Shown piece after piece: positions 17,256-26,098 of a stretch of 64,000 nt of DNA; positions within the stretch are counted from its first letter, which is position 1, and the number at the start of each line of letters is the position of its first letter. Source of the stretch: Taibaiella sp. (GTDB lineage: Bacteria > Bacteroidota > Bacteroidia > Chitinophagales > Chitinophagaceae); assembly GCA_013815385.1 (NCBI GenBank), contig JACDGL010000009.1, positions 1-64,000 of the forward strand, written 5' to 3'. The notes under the pieces are model-generated. The model worked only from the letters and a program-made list of their open reading frames with translations, was not told where the DNA came from and searched no databases. Both the position numbers and the translations under genes were made by a program.

Positions 17256-20200
17256 ATGAATAATTATGACTGGCTAATTTCTCGTTTAGACTCATTTATA
17301 CGTAAGTATTACGCTAATAAGGTAATACGGGGTGGGCTTGTCTTCCTAATATGTGCTCTATTTTACATATTGACAGTAAGTGTTGGCGAGTATTTCCTAT
17401 ACATGCCGATATGGCTAAGAATCAGTATTGTTTCAATTTTCGTCAGCCTTGGTATCGGTTCACTTATAGTATGGGTCATAATTCCCCTTGGCAAAATGGC
17501 CAGGCTGGGCAAATTGATAGCACATGAGCAGGCGGCTGTTATTATAGGAGCACACTTTCCGGAAATAAGCGATAAACTGCTGAATATATTGCAGCTAAAA
17601 AAGAATGATGATAGCCATGCCAGCCGGGAACTGGTAGCAGCAAGTATTAATCAAAAGGTTAGCCAGATATCTATTGTTCCTATCGCATCAGCAATAGATC
17701 TTACCAGGAACAGGCGCTTTCTTACTTATCTGTTGCCTTTACTTTTAATAGGAGTTTTTATCCTGGTTGCCGCACCCAATGTATTCCGCGATGCGTCTTC
17801 GCGGTTGCTACAGCCTACACGCACATTTGAGAAACCTGCTCCATTCCAGTTCCTGGTCGTTTCGGGGCCTATGCAGGTGGTAAGGAACAATGATTTTGTA
17901 CTACGCATACAGGTGAATGGAAATGCATTGCCTGCTGAAATGTATTTAGTGACCGGTAATGATAAGGTACCAATGCAGGCATTGGAAAAGCATGTATTTG
18001 AATACACATTCCGGAATGTTACTGAGCCTGTATCATTCCGTTTATATGCTGCCGGCTATTACTCACACGGCTATACATTAGCGGTGGTACAAAAGCCGGT
18101 TTTAAAAGCTTTTAAAGTACAGTTAGATTATCCCGCGTATACTGGCCGTAAGGATGAAGTGCGCAATAGCCTGGGTGACATGACATTGCCGGTTGGCACT
18201 ATAGTAACATGGGCTTTTGTAGCGGAGCATACAGATGAGGCAACCTTGAAATTAGGTTATGGCAAAGCCATAATACTTCCAAAAACCACTTCGATGTTTG
18301 GCTATCGCTATCGTTTTATGAACGATACATCCTACGCCATTACACTGCGAAACAAACAGAGCAGCTATGCCGATAGCTACCGCTATACTGTACAGGTAAT
18401 ACCAGACCAGTTTCCTGTAGTGCAGGTGCAGGAGTACAGGGACACCGTTTCTAAAAAGCAAATATTGCTGAACGGTACTGCAGGCGATGACTACGGCATA
18501 GCCAGAGTATTGTTTCATTATGATATTAGCAATGAGAACGGACAGGCAATAGACCACAAAAGCATTGCATTGAAAGTAGCCGGTGGTACGCTTACATCTT
18601 TTCAGTATTATTTTGATGTGGAAGCAATAAACCTGCAGCCAGGCCAAAAACTAAGCTATTATATAGAAGCATGGGATAATGACGGGGTGCACGGCAGCAA
18701 GGCCTCGCGCAGCGAGGTAATGAGCTACCAGATGTATAATACCAAGCAGATAGATTCTGCCATCAATGCCAATTCCCAGCAGATCAATTCAGGAATCAGC
18801 AATAGCGCCGAGAAAACACACCAATTGCAGAGCGCGTATAAGGACATGGAATCGAAGATGCTGCAAAGTGATAAGATGGACTGGCAGCAACAACAATCGC
18901 TGCAGGATATGCTGAAACAACAGCAACAACTGCAAACACAGGTAGAGAATGTAAAAAAACGCTTTGATGAGCAAAAAAAGCAAAGCGAACAAAAGCAATA
19001 TAGCGATGACCTGAAAGATAATCAAAGTGATATGGAAAAGCAGCTTGATAACCTGCTGAATAATGAGCTGAAAGAAGAGATGAAAAAGCTGCAGGAGCTA
19101 ATGAAGAAGCTGAATAAGGACAATACCTTCGAGGCGATGAAGGAAATGCAGCAAGAAAATAAGCTTTTTAATATGGACCTGCAACGCATGCAGGAATTGA
19201 TGAAGAAGCTGGAAATGCAGATGCGCCTGGAAGATATGGCCAATAAAATGGATAGCCTGGCGCAGAAAGAAAATAACCTGAAAGCGCAAACAGAAAAAAG
19301 CGATAAAAAAGCCGACCAAGCCCTTGGCAAAAAACAGGATGATATAAAAAAAGAGCTTGATAAGGCAATGCAGCAGGATATGAAGGAGCTACAGCAACTG
19401 AATAACAAACAAGCCCCTAATCAGCAGCAATCCTTACAGGATGCACAAAAGAAAGGACAGCAGGCGCAGCAAAATATGCAGGAGAGCCAGCAACAACTAC
19501 AGCAACAACAAAATAAAGAGGCATCGAAAGCGCAGGATGAGGCAACTCAGAACCTACAGGACATGGCACAGGCAATGCGCGACCAGGCAAGCGGCATGAA
19601 CATTCAGCAGATACAAATAGATATAAAGGCCACCCGCCAGGTACTTACTAATCTTATCCGTTTATCTTTTGACCAGGAAGACCTGATGAAAAGTGTGCAG
19701 CAAACACCTATCAGCAGCCAAACCTACCTAACGAACATACAGGAACAAAGCAGGCTGCACAGTAATTCACAAATGATAAAGGACAGCCTTTTCTCATTGA
19801 GTAAGCGGGTATCGAAGCTATCTGCTACCGTTAATAAAGAAACATCGGAACTGGAAAGGAATATGGGTGCAGCCGCAGATGCACTGGAAGACAGAAAAGT
19901 AAATAATGCCGCCACTAACCAGCAGTATGTAATGACCCATACCAACAACCTGGCTCTGATGCTGAACGAGGTATTATCTAAATTAATGCAGGCACAGGCG
20001 CAGGCAATGAAGAGCAAAGGGCAAAAAGGTAGTTGCAGCAATCCCGGAGGAAAGACACCGAAACCCGGCATGGGACAGCAGCTTGGCGACATTATCTCAA
20101 AGCAACAGCAACTTGGCCAGGGTATGCAAAAAGCCCAACAGGGGAAACAAGGCAAAGAAGGCGGGAAAGGACAAAATAGTAAAGAAGGGAGCCAGGGTGA

Positions 20201-20636
20201 AAATGGAAATTCAGAGCAGCTGGCGCGCCTCGCTGCACAGCAGGCAGCTATCAGGCGCCAGCTTCAGGAACTCAATAGCCTGTTGAATAGCAATGGAGTT
20301 GGCAACAGCAAACAGATACAGGATATCCAGAAGCAAATGGATAAGAATGAAACAGATCTGGTTAATAAGCGGCTGAGCAGTGAAATGGTAATGCGCCAGA
20401 AAGAAATACTGACCCGCTTGCTGGAAGCAGAAAAATCGCTCCGCGAACAGCAGCAAGATGATAAACGCAGCTCTAACAGCGCAAAAGATATAAGCAGGCC
20501 TGTGCCTCCAGAGCTTCAGAAATATATACAGGACAGATCAAAAATGCTTGAACTATATAAAACAGTTCCTCCTCAGTTAAAACCTTACTACCGTTCTATG
20601 GTAGAGCAATATTACCAGCATATTGGCAACAAGTAA
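17256..20636 (+). CDS. Giant DUF4175-like membrane protein with Gln-rich coiled coils
   Basis: The 1126-aa product has two N-terminal membrane helices (about 25-47 and 53-75) and a third near 160-178. A large periplasmic beta-rich region (about 190-500) with Ig-like strands follows. Then comes a very long Gln/Lys/Met-rich coiled-coil stretch (about 510-770) and further helical and Gly/Gln-rich segments. This layout is the DUF4175 family, common in Bacteroidota and without known function. Both mutS2 and this gene start from the same 90-base divergent spacer. Local composition is skewed by CAG/CAA/AAG codons, which creates many spurious antisense frames. Confidence 0.88.
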   Translation: MNNYDWLISRLDSFIRKYYANKVIRGGLVFLICALFYILTVSVGEYFLYMPIWLRISIVSIFVSLGIGSLIVWVIIPLGKMARLGKLIAHEQAAVIIGAHFPEISDKLLNILQLKKNDDSHASRELVAASINQKVSQISIVPIASAIDLTRNRRFLTYLLPLLLIGVFILVAAPNVFRDASSRLLQPTRTFEKPAPFQFLVVSGPMQVVRNNDFVLRIQVNGNALPAEMYLVTGNDKVPMQALEKHVFEYTFRNVTEPVSFRLYAAGYYSHGYTLAVVQKPVLKAFKVQLDYPAYTGRKDEVRNSLGDMTLPVGTIVTWAFVAEHTDEATLKLGYGKAIILPKTTSMFGYRYRFMNDTSYAITLRNKQSSYADSYRYTVQVIPDQFPVVQVQEYRDTVSKKQILLNGTAGDDYGIARVLFHYDISNENGQAIDHKSIALKVAGGTLTSFQYYFDVEAINLQPGQKLSYYIEAWDNDGVHGSKASRSEVMSYQMYNTKQIDSAINANSQQINSGISNSAEKTHQLQSAYKDMESKMLQSDKMDWQQQQSLQDMLKQQQQLQTQVENVKKRFDEQKKQSEQKQYSDDLKDNQSDMEKQLDNLLNNELKEEMKKLQELMKKLNKDNTFEAMKEMQQENKLFNMDLQRMQELMKKLEMQMRLEDMANKMDSLAQKENNLKAQTEKSDKKADQALGKKQDDIKKELDKAMQQDMKELQQLNNKQAPNQQQSLQDAQKKGQQAQQNMQESQQQLQQQQNKEASKAQDEATQNLQDMAQAMRDQASGMNIQQIQIDIKATRQVLTNLIRLSFDQEDLMKSVQQTPISSQTYLTNIQEQSRLHSNSQMIKDSLFSLSKRVSKLSATVNKETSELERNMGAAADALEDRKVNNAATNQQYVMTHTNNLALMLNEVLSKLMQAQAQAMKSKGQKGSCSNPGGKTPKPGMGQQLGDIISKQQQLGQGMQKAQQGKQGKEGGKGQNSKEGSQGENGNSEQLARLAAQQAAIRRQLQELNSLLNSNGVGNSKQIQDIQKQMDKNETDLVNKRLSSEMVMRQKEILTRLLEAEKSLREQQQDDKRSSNSAKDISRPVPPELQKYIQDRSKMLELYKTVPPQLKPYYRSMVEQYYQHIGNK

Positions 20637-20817
20637 GTAGTTGCATTATATAAAATATACTATCACCAAATCCCTTCAGTTTTTGGGTACAATCCTTCAT
20701 ATGTTGATAATACATTGAGTTATTAACAATGCAGTGATCATATTTGCAAAAACAAATAATTAATATTATCTTTCATGTGAGACAGCTCTTATTCATATTC
20801 ACTTTAAATCTTTGCCA

Positions 20818-21288
20818 ATGATTTTTACAAGAACGTGCCGGTATCAAACATCAATGCCAGTAGACGACATTAAAAATCGGCTCCTCGGCAATCATGTTAA
20901 GATACATAACCTTGATTTCGAGGTGATGGAAAATGACCAGATGCTACGCATCATACCCCATGCTGAACAAGTAACTAATATCAAGACCCTACCTATAACA
21001 AGTGTGAAGCTGGATGGAGATGGTAATAATACACAAGTGGTCATCAGTTCAAAGATGCGTGAGATAGACTCAGGCGGTCCTATACTGATAGTTGTGTTTT
21101 GTTCCTGTATGCTTATTGGTGCAGCTTTATTCTACATTTTTGGCAGTAAAGAATTTACTACTATAATGTACACTCTGCTTACTATAAGCGTACTGTTATT
21201 TTCCGTTTTCTGGATGCGTATGCAGGCAGGCTATTTCGATTATGTGCGGAAGATCCGCGCTTTTATTAAAACACAAAGCGCAGTATAA
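20818..21288 (+). CDS. Hypothetical two-helix membrane protein
   Basis: I do not recognise the family. The 156-aa product has a soluble N-terminal domain of about 85 residues with alternating beta-strand character, and then two closely spaced membrane helices at about 92-115 and 120-140, with a basic cytoplasmic tail. I start it at ATG 20818, two codons after a possible TTG. It is preceded by 181 bases of non-coding sequence and followed by a strong terminator shared with the convergent thioredoxin-like gene. Confidence 0.75.
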   Translation: MIFTRTCRYQTSMPVDDIKNRLLGNHVKIHNLDFEVMENDQMLRIIPHAEQVTNIKTLPITSVKLDGDGNNTQVVISSKMREIDSGGPILIVVFCSCMLIGAALFYIFGSKEFTTIMYTLLTISVLLFSVFWMRMQAGYFDYVRKIRAFIKTQSAV

Positions 21289-21308
21289 CTTTTAAAAGAC
21301 TGCTAAAC

Positions 21309-21335
21309 AAATGCGCCGGTAAAGCCGGCGCATTT
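21309..21335. terminator. Bidirectional terminator
   Basis: An 11-bp perfect stem (AAATGCGCCGG / CCGGCGCATTT) with a 5-base loop is T-rich on the plus side. It separates two convergent genes and ends exactly at the thioredoxin-like stop codon. Confidence 0.88.
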
Positions 21336-21848
21336 TTATTGTATGTACTTTTTCAGCTCCTTTATCGCAGTGCTGCCCGTAAATACCTTTATCAATTTTC
21401 TATTTTTGTCATAGATGTTTATCTGGGGCATCTGTTCGTAGCGGAAAGTTTTATCTATCAGCCCGCTGCTATCAAGCCCTACAGTTATAGTCTTTGGGAA
21501 CTCATCGGTATGGTGCGTAGCTACAAATGTTTCCAGGTAAGTTCTCATTGAAGGAGCGCAGGCCAATACCAGCTTTGATTTTTTAAAAAGAAAGATATTT
21601 TTTTCAAGCAGATCAGTTTCATCCTCGCAATGGCCGCAAGTTGGGTTAAACATCATTACAAAAAGATTTCCATTATAGCGTACATCCTTATTTTTAATAG
21701 TATTTCCCTTCAGGGTAACTATCTTAATAGGCGGCAGATCTGACCCATTGTCTCTATAATTTATTTTTGTTTCTCCGGCATTATCAGCCTGCGCCATTGC
21801 CCCTGTGCTGATACATAGCAGCGCTATCATTAGTAAATTGCGTAACAT
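21336..21848 (-). CDS. Periplasmic thioredoxin-like protein
   Basis: The exported 170-aa protein has signal peptide MLRNLLMIALLCISTGAMAQ. The thioredoxin fold carries the redox pair in NPTCGHCEDETDLL and a cis-Pro region near QMPQINIYD. A role in periplasmic disulfide reduction or isomerisation is likely, but the partner is unknown. The start at 21848 is chosen for the signal peptide. The frame continues 18 codons upstream through the rarA start and its own promoter box. Confidence 0.85.
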   Translation of the reverse strand: MLRNLLMIALLCISTGAMAQADNAGETKINYRDNGSDLPPIKIVTLKGNTIKNKDVRYNGNLFVMMFNPTCGHCEDETDLLEKNIFLFKKSKLVLACAPSMRTYLETFVATHHTDEFPKTITVGLDSSGLIDKTFRYEQMPQINIYDKNRKLIKVFTGSTAIKELKKYIQ

Positions 21849-21870
21849 AAAGCTAAAATAAATAATTACA

Positions 21871-23163
21871 GTGAAACCTACATCAAATTTATCTCTATCC
21901 ACATCTCATATACCACTGGCCGAGCGTATGCGGCCCAGAACATTAAATGAATTTATAGGGCAGGAGCACCTTGTAGGACCCGGTAAGGTATTGGAACAAA
22001 TGATACATTCCCGCCGGGTACACTCTATGATATTCTGGGGACCCCCAGGTGTGGGCAAAACCACTATTGCACAAATAATAGCCCATTCGCTGGATATGCC
22101 CATATTTACGCTGAGCGCCATAGATAGCGGAGTAAAAGAAGTACGCGCCATAATAGAAATGGCACGCAAGGCAGGCCATGCTTTGTTATTTATCGATGAG
22201 ATACACCGTTTCAATAAATCGCAGCAGGATAGCCTGCTTGGAGCAGTAGAAAAGGGAATAATAACATTGATAGGCGCCACTACGGAGAACCCATCATTTG
22301 AGGTTATAAGCGCGTTGCTAAGTCGTTGCCAGGTATATGTATTAAAACCACTTACAGAAGACCATCTGCAGGCATTGGTGAGCCAGGCGGTGCTGCAGGA
22401 TGAATGGCTAAGGAACAAAAACCTTAAGATTGCAGAGTGGGAAGCGTTGATACAACTAAGCGGGGGCGATGCAAGAAAACTCCTGAACCTTGTAGAACTG
22501 ATAGCTGCATCAATGCCTGATGGGCAACTGGATATTACCAATACACTGGTTGTGGATATTGTGCAGAATAAAATGGCGCTCTATGATAAATCAGGTGAAC
22601 AGCATTATGATATAATCTCCGCCTTTATTAAATCAATGAGGGGAAGCGATCCCAATGCAGCAGTGTATTGGCTGGCCCGGATGATAGAAGGTGGGGAAGA
22701 TCCAAAATTCATAGCGCGGCGCATGGTAATACTTGCCAGCGAGGACATTGGCAATGCAAACCCTAATGCGTTGTTACTGGCCACTAATTGTTTCCAGGCT
22801 GTAGAAATTATTGGCTATCCTGAATGCAGGATAATCCTATCACAAACAGCCACTTACCTGGCATCATCGCCCAAAAGTAATGCTGCCTATATGGCTATAA
22901 ATAAAGCGCAGGCGCTGGTACAAAAAACCGGCGACTTGCCGGTGCCACTGCCCATAAGAAATGCACCAACCGGCCTGATGAAAAAAATGGACTATGGGAA
23001 GGGGTATAAATACGCGCACGATTTTCCGGGTAATTTTGTAGCGCAGGAATTTCTGCCGGAGAAGATATCCGATACAAAATTGTATGACCCTGCAAATAAT
23101 GCAGCAGAAGCACGGCTTCGTGATTATCTTCGCAACTGCTGGAAAGAGAAATATGATTACTAA
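21871..23163 (+). CDS. rarA: Replication-associated recombination protein RarA (MgsA/WRNIP1 family)
   Basis: This AAA+ clamp-loader-like ATPase acts at stalled replication forks. The 430-aa product has Walker A WGPPGVGKTTIAQ, Walker B LLFIDEIHRFNKSQQD, a sensor 1 GATTENPSFEV and the C-terminal MgsA tetramerisation domain with ARMIEGGEDPKFIARRM. The start is GTG at 21871; the next in-frame Met is already in the conserved PLAERMRPRTL, so the GTG is needed. Only 22 bases separate it from the divergent thioredoxin-like gene. Its stop overlaps the next gene by 11 bases. Confidence 0.94.
   Translation: MKPTSNLSLSTSHIPLAERMRPRTLNEFIGQEHLVGPGKVLEQMIHSRRVHSMIFWGPPGVGKTTIAQIIAHSLDMPIFTLSAIDSGVKEVRAIIEMARKAGHALLFIDEIHRFNKSQQDSLLGAVEKGIITLIGATTENPSFEVISALLSRCQVYVLKPLTEDHLQALVSQAVLQDEWLRNKNLKIAEWEALIQLSGGDARKLLNLVELIAASMPDGQLDITNTLVVDIVQNKMALYDKSGEQHYDIISAFIKSMRGSDPNAAVYWLARMIEGGEDPKFIARRMVILASEDIGNANPNALLLATNCFQAVEIIGYPECRIILSQTATYLASSPKSNAAYMAINKAQALVQKTGDLPVPLPIRNAPTGLMKKMDYGKGYKYAHDFPGNFVAQEFLPEKISDTKLYDPANNAAEARLRDYLRNCWKEKYDY
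21884..21891 (-). promoter_or_regulatory. -7 element of the thioredoxin-like gene inside rarA
   Basis: TAAATTTG on the minus strand, an exact TAnnTTTG match, lies 36 bases before the 21848 start and within codons 5-7 of rarA on the opposite strand. Confidence 0.5.
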
Positions 23164-23986
23164 TAGGAATATTAAAGCTTTATTAGTGGTATGCCTGCTC
23201 TTAGCAGCCTGCAACAATAACAGCACAGAGGAAAAACAACCTGTAGCGCCTACTGCACAGCCGAGCGGGCCTGCAATAATATCTTACCAGCTGGTGGCGG
23301 AGTACCCGCACGATGCCGGGGCATTTACTGAAGGATTGCAGTACATAGATGGTAAGCTATATGAAAGCACCGGCCAGTATGGAGCATCTGATGTACGTAT
23401 CACCGATCTGAAAACAGGTAAGGTGTTGCTTGCAAATAAAATGGATAAAAAATATTTTGGTGAGGGCCTTACTGTACTCAATGGTAACGTGTACCAACTG
23501 ACCTATAGGGAAAATGCAGGGTTTGTATATGATGCAATCCATTTAAAAGTAAAAAATACTTTCCGTTTTAATACTGAGGAAGGCTGGGGGATGACCAACG
23601 ATGGTACCTACCTGATATATGATGATGGAGATAACAACCTTATATACCTGGATGCGAAAACATTTGCAGAAGTGAAAAGAGTACCGGTAAAAGATAACGG
23701 CGAAGCGGTAGATAACATCAATGAGCTGGAATACATAAAAGGCTATATATATGCCAATAGATGGAAGACAGACATTATCTACAAGATAGATCCACACACC
23801 GGTGAAGTAGTTGCCAAAGCAGACCTTAGTGACCTGAGGCAAAAAGGCGGAATAGCAGAAATGTCAATGACTACAGCCAATGCACCGGAAGTATTGAACG
23901 GCATTGCTTACGATTCTACAGGCAATCGCATCTTTATCACTGGTAAATTCTGGCCTAAAATATTTGAAATAAAGCTGGATAATTAA
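23153..23986 (+). CDS. Glutaminyl-peptide cyclotransferase, plant-type, lipoprotein
   Basis: The 277-aa protein has a lipoprotein signal (ALLVVCLLLAACNNN) and a five-bladed propeller of the plant-type glutaminyl cyclase family (PF05096). Visible motifs are FTEGLQYIDGKLYESTGQYG, EGWGMTNDGTYLIYDDG and NELEYIKGYIYANRW. The family forms N-terminal pyroglutamate on exported proteins. This fits Bacteroidota, where cleavage after Ala often exposes Gln (the M16 and parvulin signal peptides here end near AQ or SQ). The ATG at 23153 overlaps the rarA stop, giving translational coupling. Confidence 0.9.
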   Translation: MITNRNIKALLVVCLLLAACNNNSTEEKQPVAPTAQPSGPAIISYQLVAEYPHDAGAFTEGLQYIDGKLYESTGQYGASDVRITDLKTGKVLLANKMDKKYFGEGLTVLNGNVYQLTYRENAGFVYDAIHLKVKNTFRFNTEEGWGMTNDGTYLIYDDGDNNLIYLDAKTFAEVKRVPVKDNGEAVDNINELEYIKGYIYANRWKTDIIYKIDPHTGEVVAKADLSDLRQKGGIAEMSMTTANAPEVLNGIAYDSTGNRIFITGKFWPKIFEIKLDN

Positions 23987-23990
23987 CTGA

Positions 23991-24491
23991 CTATCTCTTG
24001 TGAAGGAAAATCTGCGTGAAGTATAATGAGCCATCTGCTGCACTCGCAATAGCGATCCCTGTAATGTTATAATTACCTTCTATGTTCTTTCTATGCCCGG
24101 GGCTATGGATCCATAGGTCTACTACTTCGCGTGCGCTGGTTGCTCCAAAGGCTACATTCTCTGCGGCAGCATTTACACCTTTTATTTCGCTCATTAGCTT
24201 ATGCATACGCTCATCAAAGCCATCATGCCCCATAGGTATTGCTTTTCGTGCCATACGTTTACTATGTACCATAGCTGCATCTGTTATTGTATTATTCATC
24301 TCTAACGCATCCAACCCCTTTTTTGCACGGTATTTATTTATATAGTGGAGAATATCATCCTCCATATGTATACTTTCTTTTCTGGTGAGTTCCTGGCCCC
24401 AAACATTCGCGGGCATAGAGCCAAGCAGTATCAGGGCGATAACGATCAGATGTTTTACTGAACTCCTGCATATTATATTTAGCATATCCAT
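23991..24491 (-). CDS. CAP/SCP-domain secreted protein
   Basis: This exported protein of the CAP superfamily (SCP-like, PF00188) has an N-terminal hydrophobic signal and a domain with MVHSKRMA, AAENVAFG, VVDLWIHSPGHRKNI and NYNITGIAIA. These contain the His/Glu pocket residues of the family. Function in bacteria is usually unknown. The start may be 24491 or 24485; both leave a plausible signal peptide. The frame is open to 24527 but would include a hairpin that looks like the rlmD terminator. Confidence 0.88.
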   Translation of the reverse strand: MDMLNIICRSSVKHLIVIALILLGSMPANVWGQELTRKESIHMEDDILHYINKYRAKKGLDALEMNNTITDAAMVHSKRMARKAIPMGHDGFDERMHKLMSEIKGVNAAAENVAFGATSAREVVDLWIHSPGHRKNIEGNYNITGIAIASAADGSLYFTQIFLHKR

Positions 24492-24504
24492 TGTTTGTCC
24501 TAAT

Positions 24505-24523
24505 AAGGCACATATCGTGCCTT
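24505..24523 (-). terminator. Possible terminator or attenuator hairpin between rlmD and CAP gene
   Basis: A 7-bp perfect stem AAGGCAC / GTGCCTT with a 5-base loop sits 21 bases after the rlmD stop and 14 bases before the CAP start. There is no long T-run, so termination may be weak. Confidence 0.45.
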
Positions 24524-24544
24524 TCATTATGGGCGATTAGTATT

Positions 24545-25957
24545 TTATCTTAATTCTAACAATGCCACATTTTCGATATGATGGGTGTGGGGAAACATAT
24601 CTACCGGTTGCAGTCTTGTTACCTTGTAGGCGGAGTCCAGCAACTGTAGGTCGCGAGCCTGAGTGGCGGGGTTACAGCTTACATACACTACTTTTGGTGC
24701 CCTTATTTTTAATAACTGGTTGATAAGCTTTTCATGCATCCCGGCCCGTGGCGGATCTGTAATAATTACGTCAGGCCTGCCATGTTCAGTAAAAAACGCA
24801 TCGGTGCAAATTTCTATCACATCGCCGGTAAAGTAATGGCAGTTCTCAATATTATTCATGCGTGCATTTTCCCATGCATCCTTTATTGCATCTCCTATCA
24901 CTTCTATCCCTATTATCTTCTTAGCTTTTGCTGAGCAGAAAATACCAATACTACCTGTACCACAGTAGAGATCGTACAACACTTCGTTTCCCGTAAGGCC
25001 CGCAAAATCGCGTGTTGCTTTGTATAATACTTCCGCTTGCCTGGTATTGGTCTGAAAGAAAGATTTTGGTGATATTTTAAATGTGTATCCTTCCAGCTTT
25101 TCTTCTATATACTCTTTACCGCTATAGCATATAACTTCCAGGTCATATATACTATCATTCATCTTAGGGTTGATCGTATAATTAAGCGATGTGATACCCG
25201 GAACATTGGCCAGCACATGATCGAGCAGTGCTTCACGTTTGGCCTTGTCCTCATGCTGCAATACTATGTTTATAAGAATCTCTCCGGTAGTTGCTATTCT
25301 TATTACGGCATTTCTCAGCCAGCCTGTATGTTCCCTGTAGTCGTAATAGGGCAATTGGTTGGCTTCAGCATAGTTGCGCAGGGTACTGAGCAAGATATTG
25401 GTTGGTTCCTTCTGGAGATAGCAGGTATGGATCTCCACTACCTTATCAAATAACCCCGGCGCATGAAACCCAAGTACCGGCTCAATGGGTAATATATCAT
25501 CGCCGGCCAGTAACAGCTCTTCTGTGGTACGGTATCTATACTTTGAAAAGGTGAATTCCAGCTTATTCCGGTAGTATTTATCTGCATCACTACCCGCAAT
25601 TGGTTGCATAGCAGGTAGTTCTATCTGGCCTATTCTTTTCAGCTGATCCTCCACCTGCTGCTGTTTATATTCCAGTTGCATAGGGTAGGGCAGCATTTGC
25701 CATTTGCAGCCCCCACACAGTCCGAAATGCTGGCAGAATGGTATTACCCGTTTTTCTGACGGCGTTACCAGTTGGGTAATTTTCCCTTCAGCCCATTTCT
25801 TCTTGTCTTTTACTATGCGCACATTTACCACATCGCCGGGTATAGCACCTTCTACAAAAAGCACTTTCCCATCATCAAGATGGGCTATACTTTTCCCCTC
25901 AGCGGCATATGCATCTATCTTTACGTTATATAAAGGCTGTTTTTTCTTGCGAGACAA
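24545..25957 (-). CDS. rlmD: 23S rRNA (uracil-C5)-methyltransferase RlmD family
   Basis: This SAM-dependent RNA methyltransferase would make m5U in 23S rRNA. It has an N-terminal TRAM domain (AYAAEGKSIAHLDDGKVLFVEG), an iron-sulfur cysteine cluster (CQHFGLCGGCKWQ), SAM motif YDLYCGTGSIGIF, and catalytic VYVSCNPATQARDL with the nucleophilic Cys. I start it at TTG 25957 because an exact -7 promoter box lies at 25985-25992, leaving no room for the longer ATG-started frame (to 26062). This gives 470 aa, a usual length. The RlmD versus related RumA/TrmA assignment is from general similarity. Confidence 0.92.
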   Translation of the reverse strand: MSRKKKQPLYNVKIDAYAAEGKSIAHLDDGKVLFVEGAIPGDVVNVRIVKDKKKWAEGKITQLVTPSEKRVIPFCQHFGLCGGCKWQMLPYPMQLEYKQQQVEDQLKRIGQIELPAMQPIAGSDADKYYRNKLEFTFSKYRYRTTEELLLAGDDILPIEPVLGFHAPGLFDKVVEIHTCYLQKEPTNILLSTLRNYAEANQLPYYDYREHTGWLRNAVIRIATTGEILINIVLQHEDKAKREALLDHVLANVPGITSLNYTINPKMNDSIYDLEVICYSGKEYIEEKLEGYTFKISPKSFFQTNTRQAEVLYKATRDFAGLTGNEVLYDLYCGTGSIGIFCSAKAKKIIGIEVIGDAIKDAWENARMNNIENCHYFTGDVIEICTDAFFTEHGRPDVIITDPPRAGMHEKLINQLLKIRAPKVVYVSCNPATQARDLQLLDSAYKVTRLQPVDMFPHTHHIENVALLELR

Positions 25958-25984
25958 AATTTTCTTAAAATTAGTTAGGAGCCA

Positions 25985-26034
25985 CAAATTTACAGGCATA
26001 CATTGGGATACACGAATTATATGCTTTATTTTTG
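25985..26034. promoter_or_regulatory. Divergent promoter pair rlmD / TlpA-like gene
   Basis: On the minus strand TAAATTTG (25985-25992) serves rlmD. On the plus strand TTG (26003-26005), a 21-base spacer and TATTTTTG (26027-26034) form a full Bacteroidota-type promoter for the gene starting at 26099. Confidence 0.65.
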
Positions 26035-26098
26035 GCTCAACCCGATCCGCCGGAGTTTCCACCGGTGGATATAAGGCTCAATCTACTTTTAAAAACCT

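Noticed and set aside
18789-19408. Several minus-strand frames over the DUF4175 coiled coil
   Set aside because: They arise from CAG/AAG repeats read on the other strand as Leu/Phe/Ser-rich frames.
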